Source of the DNA: Ureibacillus manganicus DSM 26584 | GTDB taxonomy: Bacteria > Bacillota > Bacilli > Bacillales_A > Planococcaceae | Length of the DNA stretch: 64,000 bases | Assembly: GCF_000772945.1 (NCBI RefSeq) | Contig: NZ_JPVN01000007.1 | Location: forward strand, 1-64,000 | Direction: 5' to 3' | Shown here: positions 51,374 to 59,840 of the stretch, one piece after another | Layout of the letters: each line of letters starts with the position of its first letter | Position numbering within the stretch: position 1 is the stretch's first letter | Made by a program: the position numbers and the translations under genes | The notes under the pieces: model-generated | The model's database searches: none | The model's input: the letters and a program-made list of their open reading frames with translations, nothing else | Told to the model about the DNA's origin: nothing

Positions 51374-53326
51374 ATGGGAAATTTAGTATATCGAAAAGAT
51401 AATCTATTAAACAAATTTTTAGGAGTATACTTTTTAGCTGTTTTGATGTTATGGGTTAAAACGTATATCACTCAATTAACACAATTTGATCTAGGTGTAG
51501 AAGGATTCCTTCAACAATTCCTTTTATTAATAAATCCAATAGGATCGGCCATGCTATTTCTAGGATTTTCACTTTTATTTAAAGGAAAGAGGAAATATAC
51601 ATCGTTAGTTGTAGTTTACACTCTTATGTCCATTCTTTTATATGCGAATGTTGTTTACTACCGATTTTTTAATGATTTCATTACGTTACCAACCTTATTT
51701 CAAACACAGAATTTTGGAGATTTAGGCGGAAGTATTCTTTCTTTATTGAAACCATACGATATTTTATTCTTTGTGGATGTATTTGTATTGATTTATCTAC
51801 GATTTTCGAAAAAAATACAAAAAAATACAAGTGAGTTTCGACGCAAGAAAGCAATCTTGGTTATTGCTTTCGCATTAGTAGTATCGGTTATTAATTTAGG
51901 CCTCGCTGAAGCAGATCGTCCACAATTATTAACTCGAGGTTTTGATCGAAACTATATTGTGAAATATTTAGGAATGTATAACTATTCCATTTACGATTCA
52001 GTTGAAACGATGAAGGCCTCATCACAGAGAGCTTTGGCGGATAGCGATGATATTACAGAAGTTATTAACTATACGAAAGCGAACTATGCTGAACCCAATT
52101 CGGAATATTTTGGTGCAGCAAAGGGAATGAACGTCATCTATTTACATTTGGAATCATTCCAAAACTTTATTATCAACTATAAATTAAATGGCGAAGAAGT
52201 AACACCATTTTTAAATTCATTAACAAAAGATTCAAATACATTGTACTTTGATAATTTCTTCCATCAAACAGCCCAAGGTAAAACTTCGGATGCAGAGTTT
52301 ATGCTTGAAAATTCTTTATTTGGTTTACCACAAGGGTCTGCTTTTATTACTAAGGGGCAAAATGAGTATCAATCAGCTCCAGCAATATTAAAAGATAATG
52401 GGTATTCATCTGCGGTATTCCATGGTAACAGCGGAAGCTTCTGGAATCGAAATGAAATTTATAAATCATTCGGTTATGATCATTTCTTTGATGCGAATTA
52501 TTATGATACTAGATCTCCAGTAGATATGGCTGAATATGGTTTGTTGGATAAACCATTCTTTGAACAATCATCAAATCTTTTAAACACTTTACCGCAACCA
52601 TTCTATACGAAATTTATTACAGTGGGTAACCATTATCCATATAATCTAAATCAAAACTTAGCCACAATTGGTAAAGGTAGCACCGGTGATGCGAGCGTGG
52701 ATAATTATTTCCAAACGGCACGTTATGCGGATGAAGCAATTGAACAGTTCTTTACTCAATTAAAAGAATCAGGTTTATACGATAATAGTATGATTATCCT
52801 TTATGGTGACCATTATGGTATTTCAGAAAATCATAATAAAGCGATGGAAAAAGTTATTGGAAAAGAAATCACACCATATGAAAGTGCAAATTTACAACGG
52901 GTACCATTATTTATACATGTTCCTGGAATGAAAGGCGGAGTAAATCATTCTTACGGCGGTCAAGTAGACCTACTTCCAACCTTATTACACCTACTTGGAA
53001 TCGATTCACAAAAGTTCGTTCAATTTGGTACAGATTTATTGTCAGAAGAGCATAATGAACTTGTAACATTAAGAAATGGCGATTTTGTCAGTCCTACGAT
53101 TTCTTCAATAAATGAAAAGTTTTATGATAATAAAACAGGGTTACTATTAGAAGATAGTCAATTAGAATTAGCAAATAGGTTCAAAAAAGAGGTGGCTTTT
53201 AAATTACAATTATCTGATAAGGTCGTGAATGGGGACTTATTGAGATTCTATACGCCAACAGGATTTACACCAGTTGATCCTTCTCAGTACAATTACAACA
53301 AAAATGCAAATATAAAATCTAAATAA
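51374..53326 (+). CDS. Lipoteichoic acid synthase family, sulfatase type
   Basis: 650 residues. Five membrane helices cover about 13-175, then comes an extracellular sulfatase-fold domain. Catalytic Thr304 (QGKTSDAEF) and metal ligands Glu260 (YLHLESF) and Asp479-His480 (LYGDHYG) match LtaS (Glu255, Thr300, Asp475-His476 in S. aureus). It polymerises glycerol-phosphate from phosphatidylglycerol or primes the chain. Which LtaS paralogue role it has cannot be told. The start at 51374 follows GGAAGG by seven bases. It lies inside the third accessory segment. Confidence 0.9.
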   Translation: MGNLVYRKDNLLNKFLGVYFLAVLMLWVKTYITQLTQFDLGVEGFLQQFLLLINPIGSAMLFLGFSLLFKGKRKYTSLVVVYTLMSILLYANVVYYRFFNDFITLPTLFQTQNFGDLGGSILSLLKPYDILFFVDVFVLIYLRFSKKIQKNTSEFRRKKAILVIAFALVVSVINLGLAEADRPQLLTRGFDRNYIVKYLGMYNYSIYDSVETMKASSQRALADSDDITEVINYTKANYAEPNSEYFGAAKGMNVIYLHLESFQNFIINYKLNGEEVTPFLNSLTKDSNTLYFDNFFHQTAQGKTSDAEFMLENSLFGLPQGSAFITKGQNEYQSAPAILKDNGYSSAVFHGNSGSFWNRNEIYKSFGYDHFFDANYYDTRSPVDMAEYGLLDKPFFEQSSNLLNTLPQPFYTKFITVGNHYPYNLNQNLATIGKGSTGDASVDNYFQTARYADEAIEQFFTQLKESGLYDNSMIILYGDHYGISENHNKAMEKVIGKEITPYESANLQRVPLFIHVPGMKGGVNHSYGGQVDLLPTLLHLLGIDSQKFVQFGTDLLSEEHNELVTLRNGDFVSPTISSINEKFYDNKTGLLLEDSQLELANRFKKEVAFKLQLSDKVVNGDLLRFYTPTGFTPVDPSQYNYNKNANIKSK

Positions 53327-53459
53327 TTGAAATTTAGTAGGTAATCCAAGAAGATGTATTTGAATTAAAATGGATATTTTTAGAAGTATGAATATCCTAA
53401 CGTTTTATTGAATTGTCTTATATATTTTAATATTAAGTTAGGAACTAAGTATATACATT

Positions 53460-53534
53460 AAACCCCACAGTACTTATATGTTGCACATACACTGTGCACG
53501 TTTTGAAGCGGTGGCCTGGTTGGAAATAGTATAA
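53460..53534 (+). repeat. Degenerate rlmCD 3' end, copy 3 (most diverged)
   Basis: AAACCCCACAGTAC at 53460 leads to a core at 53496-53525 with 23 of 30 bases identical to rlmCD. In frame it reads FEAVAWLEIV and stops at 53532-53534. A perfect terminator hairpin follows 10 bases later. It is the copy farthest from rlmCD and the most decayed, as expected for the oldest insertion boundary. The rest of 53327-53648 shows nothing else. Confidence 0.75.
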
Positions 53535-53544
53535 ATATATTAAG

Positions 53545-53579
53545 AGAACGAATTTCAAATGTTGAAATTCGTTCTTTTT
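53545..53579 (+). terminator. Terminator after rlmCD-tail copy 3
   Basis: AGAACGAATTTCAA pairs perfectly with TTGAAATTCGTTCT (14 bp) around a 3-base loop, followed by T residues. Confidence 0.92.
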
Positions 53580-53648
53580 GTTTTTTAAAATAGTATTTTA
53601 ATTATTTACGTAAAATATATGTTGAAAAGTGCAAAATCAGCTAACTTC

Positions 53649-54542
53649 TTAAACTGTGATCACTTTTTTTTTGTATATTGATTTGGAAAGTACATCAAAG
53701 ATATTTTGAAGCATTTTGTTGTTAATGTCTTTTCGATGAGCTAAATAAATTGGTGAAGAAATATTAGCAAATTCTTCAATTTGTAATGGAACTATACTGT
53801 TATTATATATTTCTTCAATTATATTTTCTTTAGTGAAATAGCTAATGCCATACCCCTCAATTACAAGCTTTTTTTGAATTTCTACATCATTTGTTCGGAA
53901 TTTAATATTTGCCTTTCTAGCTTCTAAGTAGGTTATAAAAAAATCATTCTGCAAAGTTTCTCGACTAGGTACAATAAAATTCTCGTCTATAATTTTCTCA
54001 AAGGAAATTTTACTATTTCCACTTAAACCTAATTTCTTTCCTGCCACAGTATAGATTGGCTCATCACTTATTAAATGAAATTCCAAGTAATCATTTTCTA
54101 ATAATTCTCTAGTAAAGCCAATTTGAATTTTATTTTCCAATAGATTAGATACTACATCAACATCTTTAATAGCTGTGAAATTATAACAAGTATTATGATT
54201 TAAACTAGTAATGGAGCTGATAACGTTATTGATCATAAAGAGCTTTAAGGAAAAACCATATCCAAAATTGATCGAAGGTTCACTCTTCAATGATTCTATC
54301 TTAGTTAAACTTTCTTGGAAGGATTGCAATATATCTTTGGCGTAATTTAAAAAAATTCCCCCTTCTTGTGTTAGCTGAACTTCTTTTTTCCCCCTAACTA
54401 ATAAGGAAATCCCTAATTCAGATTCCAATTTATTAATTCTGTGTGTGATAGTAGGTTGGCTTAAAAATAGTTTTGCAGAGGCTTTGTTAAAACTTCCACT
54501 TTCAATTACAGCAACAAAAGTACTAATCTGATCCAAATGCAT
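53649..54542 (-). CDS. LysR-family transcriptional regulator
   Basis: 297 residues. The N-terminal winged helix is MHLDQISTFVAVIESGSFNKASAKLFLSQPTITHRINKLE, and an effector-binding domain follows from about 88. It is very AT-rich. It is divergent from the GntR-led operon and shares a 264-base regulatory region with it, so it may co-control the transporter-lyase genes. This resembles CysL/YtlI-type arrangement near sulfur transport genes, which is inference only. Confidence 0.88.
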   Translation of the reverse strand: MHLDQISTFVAVIESGSFNKASAKLFLSQPTITHRINKLESELGISLLVRGKKEVQLTQEGGIFLNYAKDILQSFQESLTKIESLKSEPSINFGYGFSLKLFMINNVISSITSLNHNTCYNFTAIKDVDVVSNLLENKIQIGFTRELLENDYLEFHLISDEPIYTVAGKKLGLSGNSKISFEKIIDENFIVPSRETLQNDFFITYLEARKANIKFRTNDVEIQKKLVIEGYGISYFTKENIIEEIYNNSIVPLQIEEFANISSPIYLAHRKDINNKMLQNIFDVLSKSIYKKKVITV

Positions 54543-54682
54543 TAGAAAGACCCCCTAATAAAATGATTAAAGTTTTTTTTAGTAATAATAAAAATTTCTA
54601 TTATTCAAAATATTATAAAAATTGTATATTGTAGTAACAGAGATAAATTGCATTTTAAAGAGAACACTCATATTAGCTTTAA

Positions 54683-54694
54683 ATTGTATACAAT
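54683..54694. promoter_or_regulatory. Palindromic operator candidate, distal
   Basis: ATTGTATACAAT is a perfect 12-bp palindrome in the LysR-GntR intergenic region. Its TTGTATACAA core recurs 83 bases downstream. Such palindromes are typical targets of FCD-type GntR regulators. Confidence 0.65.
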
Positions 54695-54765
54695 AATACA
54701 CAAAGCAAGGATGGTTTACAACAGAGTTTTGAATATTCAGTAAATATTTTATTTTTTTTCAATAT

Positions 54766-54775
54766 TTGTATACAA
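54766..54775. promoter_or_regulatory. Palindromic operator candidate, proximal to gntR
   Basis: TTGTATACAA is identical to the core of the distal palindrome and lies 31 bases before the gntR start, where binding would block initiation. It is the likely autoregulatory site of the GntR protein. Confidence 0.65.
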
Positions 54776-54806
54776 GTATATAGTTTCAGGAAAGGAAGGG
54801 TATGAT

Positions 54807-55475
54807 ATGCAGCAGATTAGAATGTTAGCGAAGGATAATGCTTATTTAAGTATTAAGGAAAGGGTTATTAGTGGTGAATTAGCTCCAGATCAAGTACTTA
54901 CAGAAGACTTTTTAACAAACCTTCTAAAAATTAGCAGAACACCTCTTCGTGAAGGTATCCAACGATTGGAATTTGAGGAGTTTATTTATAGACAACCAAA
55001 TGGGAGATTTAGAGTTTCCTCAATTTCTAAAGAACATGCAATTGAAGTCTATCAAATGCGTGGCTTAATGGAAGGATTTATCGTTCGAAATGCAACAATA
55101 AAGGCAACTTCAGAGGATATTAAACAATTAGAAAGTATTATCGAAAAAACAAGATTATCTGTTTTAAACAATGATCCCGAAAGTATAGTAGTTTACGGAA
55201 ATGAATTCCATAACCTTCTATATAAAATAAGTGATCTTCAAACACCTACTAAATTTTTAAGTATGCTAAATGATCATTCTTTAAGATATAGAATGCTTAT
55301 ATCTAAAACAGGTGTATGGTATCCCAATACAGTAGAAGAACATCAGACCGTAGTCGACTATATGAAACAAAGAAATTTCGAAGCAGCTGAAATGACTATA
55401 AAACTCCATATTGAAAAGAGTTTAAATTCCCTTTTAAAGAAATTCGACCAAATAAAAATTCAAAAAAAGGACTGA
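54807..55475 (+). CDS. GntR-family regulator, FCD type
   Basis: 222 residues. The N-terminal winged helix contains LSIKERVISGELAPDQVLTEDFLTNLLKISRTPLREGIQRLE. The all-helical FCD effector domain follows (EVYQMRGLMEGFIVRNATIKAT; EFHNLLYKISD). FCD regulators commonly respond to organic or amino acids. Two identical palindromes upstream are probable operators. It is first in a seven-gene operon and ends seven bases before the PLP enzyme gene. GGAAGG precedes the ATG. Confidence 0.9.
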   Translation: MQQIRMLAKDNAYLSIKERVISGELAPDQVLTEDFLTNLLKISRTPLREGIQRLEFEEFIYRQPNGRFRVSSISKEHAIEVYQMRGLMEGFIVRNATIKATSEDIKQLESIIEKTRLSVLNNDPESIVVYGNEFHNLLYKISDLQTPTKFLSMLNDHSLRYRMLISKTGVWYPNTVEEHQTVVDYMKQRNFEAAEMTIKLHIEKSLNSLLKKFDQIKIQKKD

Positions 55476-55482
55476 TTAAAAA

Positions 55483-56685
55483 GTGAGTAATTGTAATTGG
55501 AAAATAGATACAAGAATAATTCATGAAAAGTTAGAACCTGATAAAAAAACGCGTGCAATTGTACCAAGTATTACTCCAGCAGTAGCATACTCATTTTCAA
55601 CTGCTGAAGAAGCAGCAAATGTTGTATCAGGACTTGAAGATGGAATTTATTACGGACGATATGGTAATCCAACGATACGCCAACTTGAAGAAAAAATTGC
55701 TTCCTTAGAATTTGGTGAAGCTGCACTTGCTGTTTCAAGTGGTATGGCTGCTATATCAACAGCACTCCTTTCTTGTTTAAAATCGGGAGACCATGTACTG
55801 GTAACAAAAGATGTATACGGTGGAACGTACAGTTTCTTAACATCATTAGCAGAGAGAATCGGCATTAAATATGACTTTGTTGATTGCACAAATCCTCAAA
55901 ATATTTTAGACGGGGTGTTACCTAATACGAAAGCAATCTATATCGAAACACCATCAAATCCTAATTTAACAATTTTGGATATTGAGAAAATCGCTAAAGT
56001 ATCCAAGAAAATTGGGGTTCCTCTAATTATAGACAATACATTTATGAGTCCTATTTTGCAGAATCCATTATTACTTGGTGCAGACATTGTTGTTCATAGC
56101 GGAACAAAATACATTAATGGTCATGGCGATGTACTATGCGGATTTATTGTTGCAGATGCAGACAGAATCAATATGATGCGAAAAAAAATCATGGGTGATT
56201 TAGGGCAAAATTTAAACGCTTTTGAAGCATACTTAGTGATTCGTGGCTTAAAAACAATGTCTATCCGAATTGAAAAACATTGTTCTAATGCACAAAAGGT
56301 AGCTGAATTTTTAGATTCACATCCGATGATTGAAAAAGTTTATTACCCTGGCCTAGAAAGTCATCCCGGACATGAAATTGCAAAAAAACAAATGAGGGCA
56401 ATGGGGGGAATTGTAAGTTTTGAAGTTAAGGGTGGCATTAATGAAGGAAAAAGATTTATTAACTCACTTGAATTAGCAATGATTTCATTTAGTTTAGGAG
56501 ATCCAGAGACTTTAGTGCAACATCCAGCTTCTATGACACATGCTCAAATTCCGAAAGAAGAAAGGAAGAAGTATGGAATTACAGATGGGCTGATTAGACT
56601 TTCAGTTGGTTTAGAAGATCCACAAGATATTATAAACGATTTAGAGCAGGCATTGAAAAAGGTAGAACTAGCTGCAAGTGTTTAA
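55483..56685 (+). CDS. PLP-dependent trans-sulfuration enzyme (Cys/Met metabolism family)
   Basis: 400 residues of the gamma family of PLP enzymes (cystathionine gamma-synthase, gamma-lyase, methionine gamma-lyase). PLP-binding Lys209 lies in VVHSGTKYINGHGD, with YYGRYGNPT and SSGMAAIST at conserved positions. The residue matching the special Cys of methionine gamma-lyase is Gly114, so a cystathionine-type or other gamma-elimination role is more likely. The start is GTG with a weak ribosome site. Operon context with an amino-acid transporter suggests use of an imported sulfur amino acid (inference). Confidence 0.88.
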   Translation: MSNCNWKIDTRIIHEKLEPDKKTRAIVPSITPAVAYSFSTAEEAANVVSGLEDGIYYGRYGNPTIRQLEEKIASLEFGEAALAVSSGMAAISTALLSCLKSGDHVLVTKDVYGGTYSFLTSLAERIGIKYDFVDCTNPQNILDGVLPNTKAIYIETPSNPNLTILDIEKIAKVSKKIGVPLIIDNTFMSPILQNPLLLGADIVVHSGTKYINGHGDVLCGFIVADADRINMMRKKIMGDLGQNLNAFEAYLVIRGLKTMSIRIEKHCSNAQKVAEFLDSHPMIEKVYYPGLESHPGHEIAKKQMRAMGGIVSFEVKGGINEGKRFINSLELAMISFSLGDPETLVQHPASMTHAQIPKEERKKYGITDGLIRLSVGLEDPQDIINDLEQALKKVELAASV

Positions 56686-56706
56686 TCTCGAGGGGAGGGA
56701 TATGAA

Positions 56707-57459
56707 ATGCTATCTATTAGAGACTTACGGTTGTCATTTAAAGAAAATGAAATTTTAAAAGGAATAAATATTGATGTAAATAAAGGAGATGTTGTGACTT
56801 TAATTGGCCCCAGTGGGACAGGTAAAACAACCTTACTAAGGTGTATTAATTACTTGGAAAAACCAACAACTGGGAGTATTACTTTAGGGGATTTAAATCT
56901 TAACTACGAAAAAATTACCAAGAAGGAAATTTTGACCTTAAGACGAAAAACTGCGATGGTTTTCCAACAATATAACTTATTTAAAAATAAAACAGTTATC
57001 GAAAACGTTATGGAACCACAAATGATTGTACAAAAGAAAAGTAAGATAGAAGCCTACGAAAATAGTGTGGAGCAACTAGATAAGGTTGGTTTAATAGATA
57101 AATTAGAATCATATCCTTCTCAACTTTCAGGTGGACAGCAACAACGGGTTAGCATTGCTAGAGCCTTGGCCTTGAAACCAGAAGTAGTTTTGTTTGACGA
57201 GCCAACTTCTGCACTTGATCCAGAATTGGTTGGAGAAGTGTTGAAGGTAATCGAAGCAGTAGCAAAAAGCGGTATGACAATTGTTCTTGTTACGCATGAA
57301 ATGTCATTTGCACAAAAAATATCTACAAAAATTGTCTTTATGGATAAAGGTAATATTGTAGAAGAGGGCCCACCTAAAGCCATCTTCGAAGATTCTACAA
57401 ATCCACGAACAAAAGAATTTTTAAATCATTTTTATATGAATAAATTACACGTGGTATAG
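56707..57459 (+). CDS. Polar amino acid ABC transporter ATP-binding protein
   Basis: 250 residues. Walker A GPSGTGKTTLLR near 36, Q-loop FQQYNLF, signature LSGGQQQRVSIARAL and Walker B VVLFDEPTSALDPE are all intact. The layout is that of the GlnQ/HisP/TcyN type. It powers uptake together with the binding protein and the two permeases encoded next. GGGAGGG precedes the ATG. Confidence 0.95.
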   Translation: MLSIRDLRLSFKENEILKGINIDVNKGDVVTLIGPSGTGKTTLLRCINYLEKPTTGSITLGDLNLNYEKITKKEILTLRRKTAMVFQQYNLFKNKTVIENVMEPQMIVQKKSKIEAYENSVEQLDKVGLIDKLESYPSQLSGGQQQRVSIARALALKPEVVLFDEPTSALDPELVGEVLKVIEAVAKSGMTIVLVTHEMSFAQKISTKIVFMDKGNIVEEGPPKAIFEDSTNPRTKEFLNHFYMNKLHVV

Positions 57460-57469
57460 GAGGATGTTT

Positions 57470-58306
57470 ATGATAAAAAAGTTCAAAAAAATTCAGTTAA
57501 CGATCTTAGCTTTGGGTGCGGTGGCACTATTAGGTGCATGTGGTAGTGCAGAAGGGACTAGTGGGGGATCAGCAAATGGTGTACGTACAATTGATGTAGC
57601 AGTTCCGCCCGATTCAAAACCTCTGAGTTATACAAATGAAAATGGTGAACTGGTTGGTTATGAAATTGATATTTTAAAAGCAGTAGATGAAAAACTAGAA
57701 GATTACTCATTCAATTTATTGGGTGTTCACGATAGTGCTGCGGAAATTGGTTTAGATACTGGAAAATATCAAATGATTGCACAAGGTTTATTCAAATCAC
57801 CAACGCGTGAGGAAAAGTATTTAATCCCAGAACAACATAACGGTGCAAGTTTAATGCGTGTGTATTCCAATAAAAAATATTCGAATATTAAATCTTTAGA
57901 TGATTTAGTTGGATTAACAATATTTCCTCCATCACCAAGTGGAGGAGTATATAACTTATTAATGGCTCACAATGAAGAAAAACCTGATAAAAAATTAGAG
58001 TTTGCTACATCTGATGCTGGATTTACGGTAGCTGAAAGATTAAAAGATATAGAGAGTGGCAAATACGATGCCTTAGTTTTACCTTCAAATCTGGGAGCGG
58101 CAGACATAATAAAATTACAAAATTTAGAGGTTAATATTTCGGATCCAGTTAAAGTTTTCCCAACATTCTTCATGATCTATAAGTCAGATGAAAACAAAGA
58201 GTTAGTATCGAAGGTTAGCGAGGCTTTAACTGAATTAAAAGACGAAGGCGTACTTTCAAAAATTTCAATTGAATATTACGGTGAAGACGTATTCATTTAT
58301 GAATAA
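57470..58306 (+). CDS. Amino acid ABC transporter substrate-binding lipoprotein
   Basis: 278 residues. A lipoprotein signal peptide has lipobox LLGAC. The periplasmic-binding-protein type 3 fold is visible in DVAVPPDSKPLSYTNENGELVGYEIDILKAV and in VSEALTELKDEGVLSKI. Ligand-contact residues cannot be assigned with certainty. The start at 57470 has TAGGAGG six bases upstream; the ATG at 57464 touches it. The ligand is probably an amino acid or derivative. Confidence 0.92.
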   Translation: MIKKFKKIQLTILALGAVALLGACGSAEGTSGGSANGVRTIDVAVPPDSKPLSYTNENGELVGYEIDILKAVDEKLEDYSFNLLGVHDSAAEIGLDTGKYQMIAQGLFKSPTREEKYLIPEQHNGASLMRVYSNKKYSNIKSLDDLVGLTIFPPSPSGGVYNLLMAHNEEKPDKKLEFATSDAGFTVAERLKDIESGKYDALVLPSNLGAADIIKLQNLEVNISDPVKVFPTFFMIYKSDENKELVSKVSEALTELKDEGVLSKISIEYYGEDVFIYE

Positions 58307-58345
58307 AAGCCTAGTAGCTTAAAGCTACCCTTAGGAGGGGGATAC

Positions 58346-59080
58346 ATGAATATAGGCTATATGATAGAAGTATTTCCAAAATTACTTGCTACCTTACCTA
58401 TTACACTATTAATAATTATAGTATCCGCTATTCTTGGTCTGTTACTAAGCATAGGTGTAACATATCTAAGACTAAAAAACTTAAAAATTCTTGGGCCATT
58501 TTTAGAAATGTATGTTTCATTTATGCGTAGTACGCCAATTCTAATCCAGCTATTCCTTGTTTTTTACGGCTTACCAGTTTTAATGAGAAGTTTAGGGTTT
58601 AATATGGATTTTGGTGCTATAACATCTTGTATTGTTGCGTTAATTGTTTATAACGGTGCGTATTTATCGGAGATTTTAAGACCTGCTTATTTAGCTGTTG
58701 AGAAAGGCCAACATGAAGCTGCTGATAGTCTTGGGTACACACCTTTTGAAAAATTTCGTAAGGTAATACTTCCTCAGTTAACACCAATCGCATTACCGGG
58801 ATTAGGAAATGCTGTCGTTTACTTAGTTCATGACACATCTCTAATCTTCACAATTGGAGTTGTCGATATAATGGGGCAGGCAAAACTAATCTTAGCTAAT
58901 AATTACGGTGAAAATAAAATTGAAATGTATCTAACAATTGCTCTTTTATATTGGCTAGTTTGCTTAGTTTCAGATCGTACTATTAAACTACTTGAACATT
59001 TCACATATCTAAAGAAAATTGAAAGAAAATCAAAGTTTAACAAATCTAAAGTAAATAAAGAGCCAGTATCGATACAATAG
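58346..59080 (+). CDS. Amino acid ABC transporter permease 1
   Basis: 244 residues with about five helices and the HisM/GlnP signature YLSEILRPAYLAVEKGQHEAADSLGYTPFEKFRKVILPQ (the EAA loop). FMRSTPILIQLFLVFYGLP is also typical. It pairs with the second permease. A strongly basic C-terminal tail follows the last helix. GGAGGGGG precedes the ATG. Confidence 0.93.
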   Translation: MNIGYMIEVFPKLLATLPITLLIIIVSAILGLLLSIGVTYLRLKNLKILGPFLEMYVSFMRSTPILIQLFLVFYGLPVLMRSLGFNMDFGAITSCIVALIVYNGAYLSEILRPAYLAVEKGQHEAADSLGYTPFEKFRKVILPQLTPIALPGLGNAVVYLVHDTSLIFTIGVVDIMGQAKLILANNYGENKIEMYLTIALLYWLVCLVSDRTIKLLEHFTYLKKIERKSKFNKSKVNKEPVSIQ

Positions 59081-59123
59081 ACTGAATATTCAGATTAAAA
59101 CATCTTTGAAAGGGGGGAGCCTT

Positions 59124-59819
59124 TTGTTTGATGTAGGTGTTTTCCTTAATGGAATACTTGAAATTTTAAAAGTTGTACCTAGTACACTATTGTTAGCTGT
59201 TATTATTTTGTTACTCGCAATAATGCTTGGCTCAATAATTCACCTTATTGTCCAGCATAAAGTTCCAGTATTATCTCAATTAATAGTGGTTCTTCAATCA
59301 TTTCTTAGAGGAACACCCAATGTTGTACTTCTTTATTTCATGTTTGCAGCATTACCGGAACTCCTTACTATTATTACAGGAAGTTTAGGTATTCCATTCG
59401 ATGCAAACAAAATTAACCCTGTTTTTATTGTAATATTTACTTTTTCAATTACTTTATCAGTTTTCCAGTCTGAGATTATAAGAGGCGCTATATTATCTGT
59501 AGATAAAGGACAGATTGAGGCAGCACATGCCTTAGGATATAGTTTCTGGCAAACATTCACAAAAGTTATTTTCCCTCAAGCCTTGATTGAAGCATTTCCG
59601 GATTTTATGAACTCACTTTTACTTGTTATTAAAGGTCTATCATTGGCGTACTTGTTTACAGTTATGGATATTTTGGGACAAGCCAAACTTCTTGGTGGCT
59701 ATACACAAAGATACCTTGAAGCTTTTGCGGCAGCAGCTTTGATTTACTGGTTGTTATGTATCGTGTTAACGAAATTCGCAAATAAGGTTGAATTTAAAAT
59801 GAGAGAAGGATTCCATTAA
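59124..59819 (+). CDS. Amino acid ABC transporter permease 2
   Basis: 231 residues, a paralogue of permease 1, with FLRGTPNVVLLYFMFAALP and the EAA loop EIIRGAILSVDKGQIEAAHALGYSFWQTFTKVIFPQ. Two unlike permeases with one ATPase is the HisQ/HisM arrangement. The likely start is TTG at 59124, seven bases after a GGGGGG ribosome site; an upstream TTG at 59106 would put that site inside the gene. Confidence 0.9.
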   Translation: MFDVGVFLNGILEILKVVPSTLLLAVIILLLAIMLGSIIHLIVQHKVPVLSQLIVVLQSFLRGTPNVVLLYFMFAALPELLTIITGSLGIPFDANKINPVFIVIFTFSITLSVFQSEIIRGAILSVDKGQIEAAHALGYSFWQTFTKVIFPQALIEAFPDFMNSLLLVIKGLSLAYLFTVMDILGQAKLLGGYTQRYLEAFAAAALIYWLLCIVLTKFANKVEFKMREGFH

Positions 59820-59840
59820 ACATTAATAGGAGTGAATAGA

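Noticed and set aside
41799-53600. Integrase, transposase or inverted-repeat IS explaining the accessory zone
   Set aside because: No recombinase-like protein is encoded on either strand, and no IS-type terminal inverted repeats with target duplications were seen around the segments.
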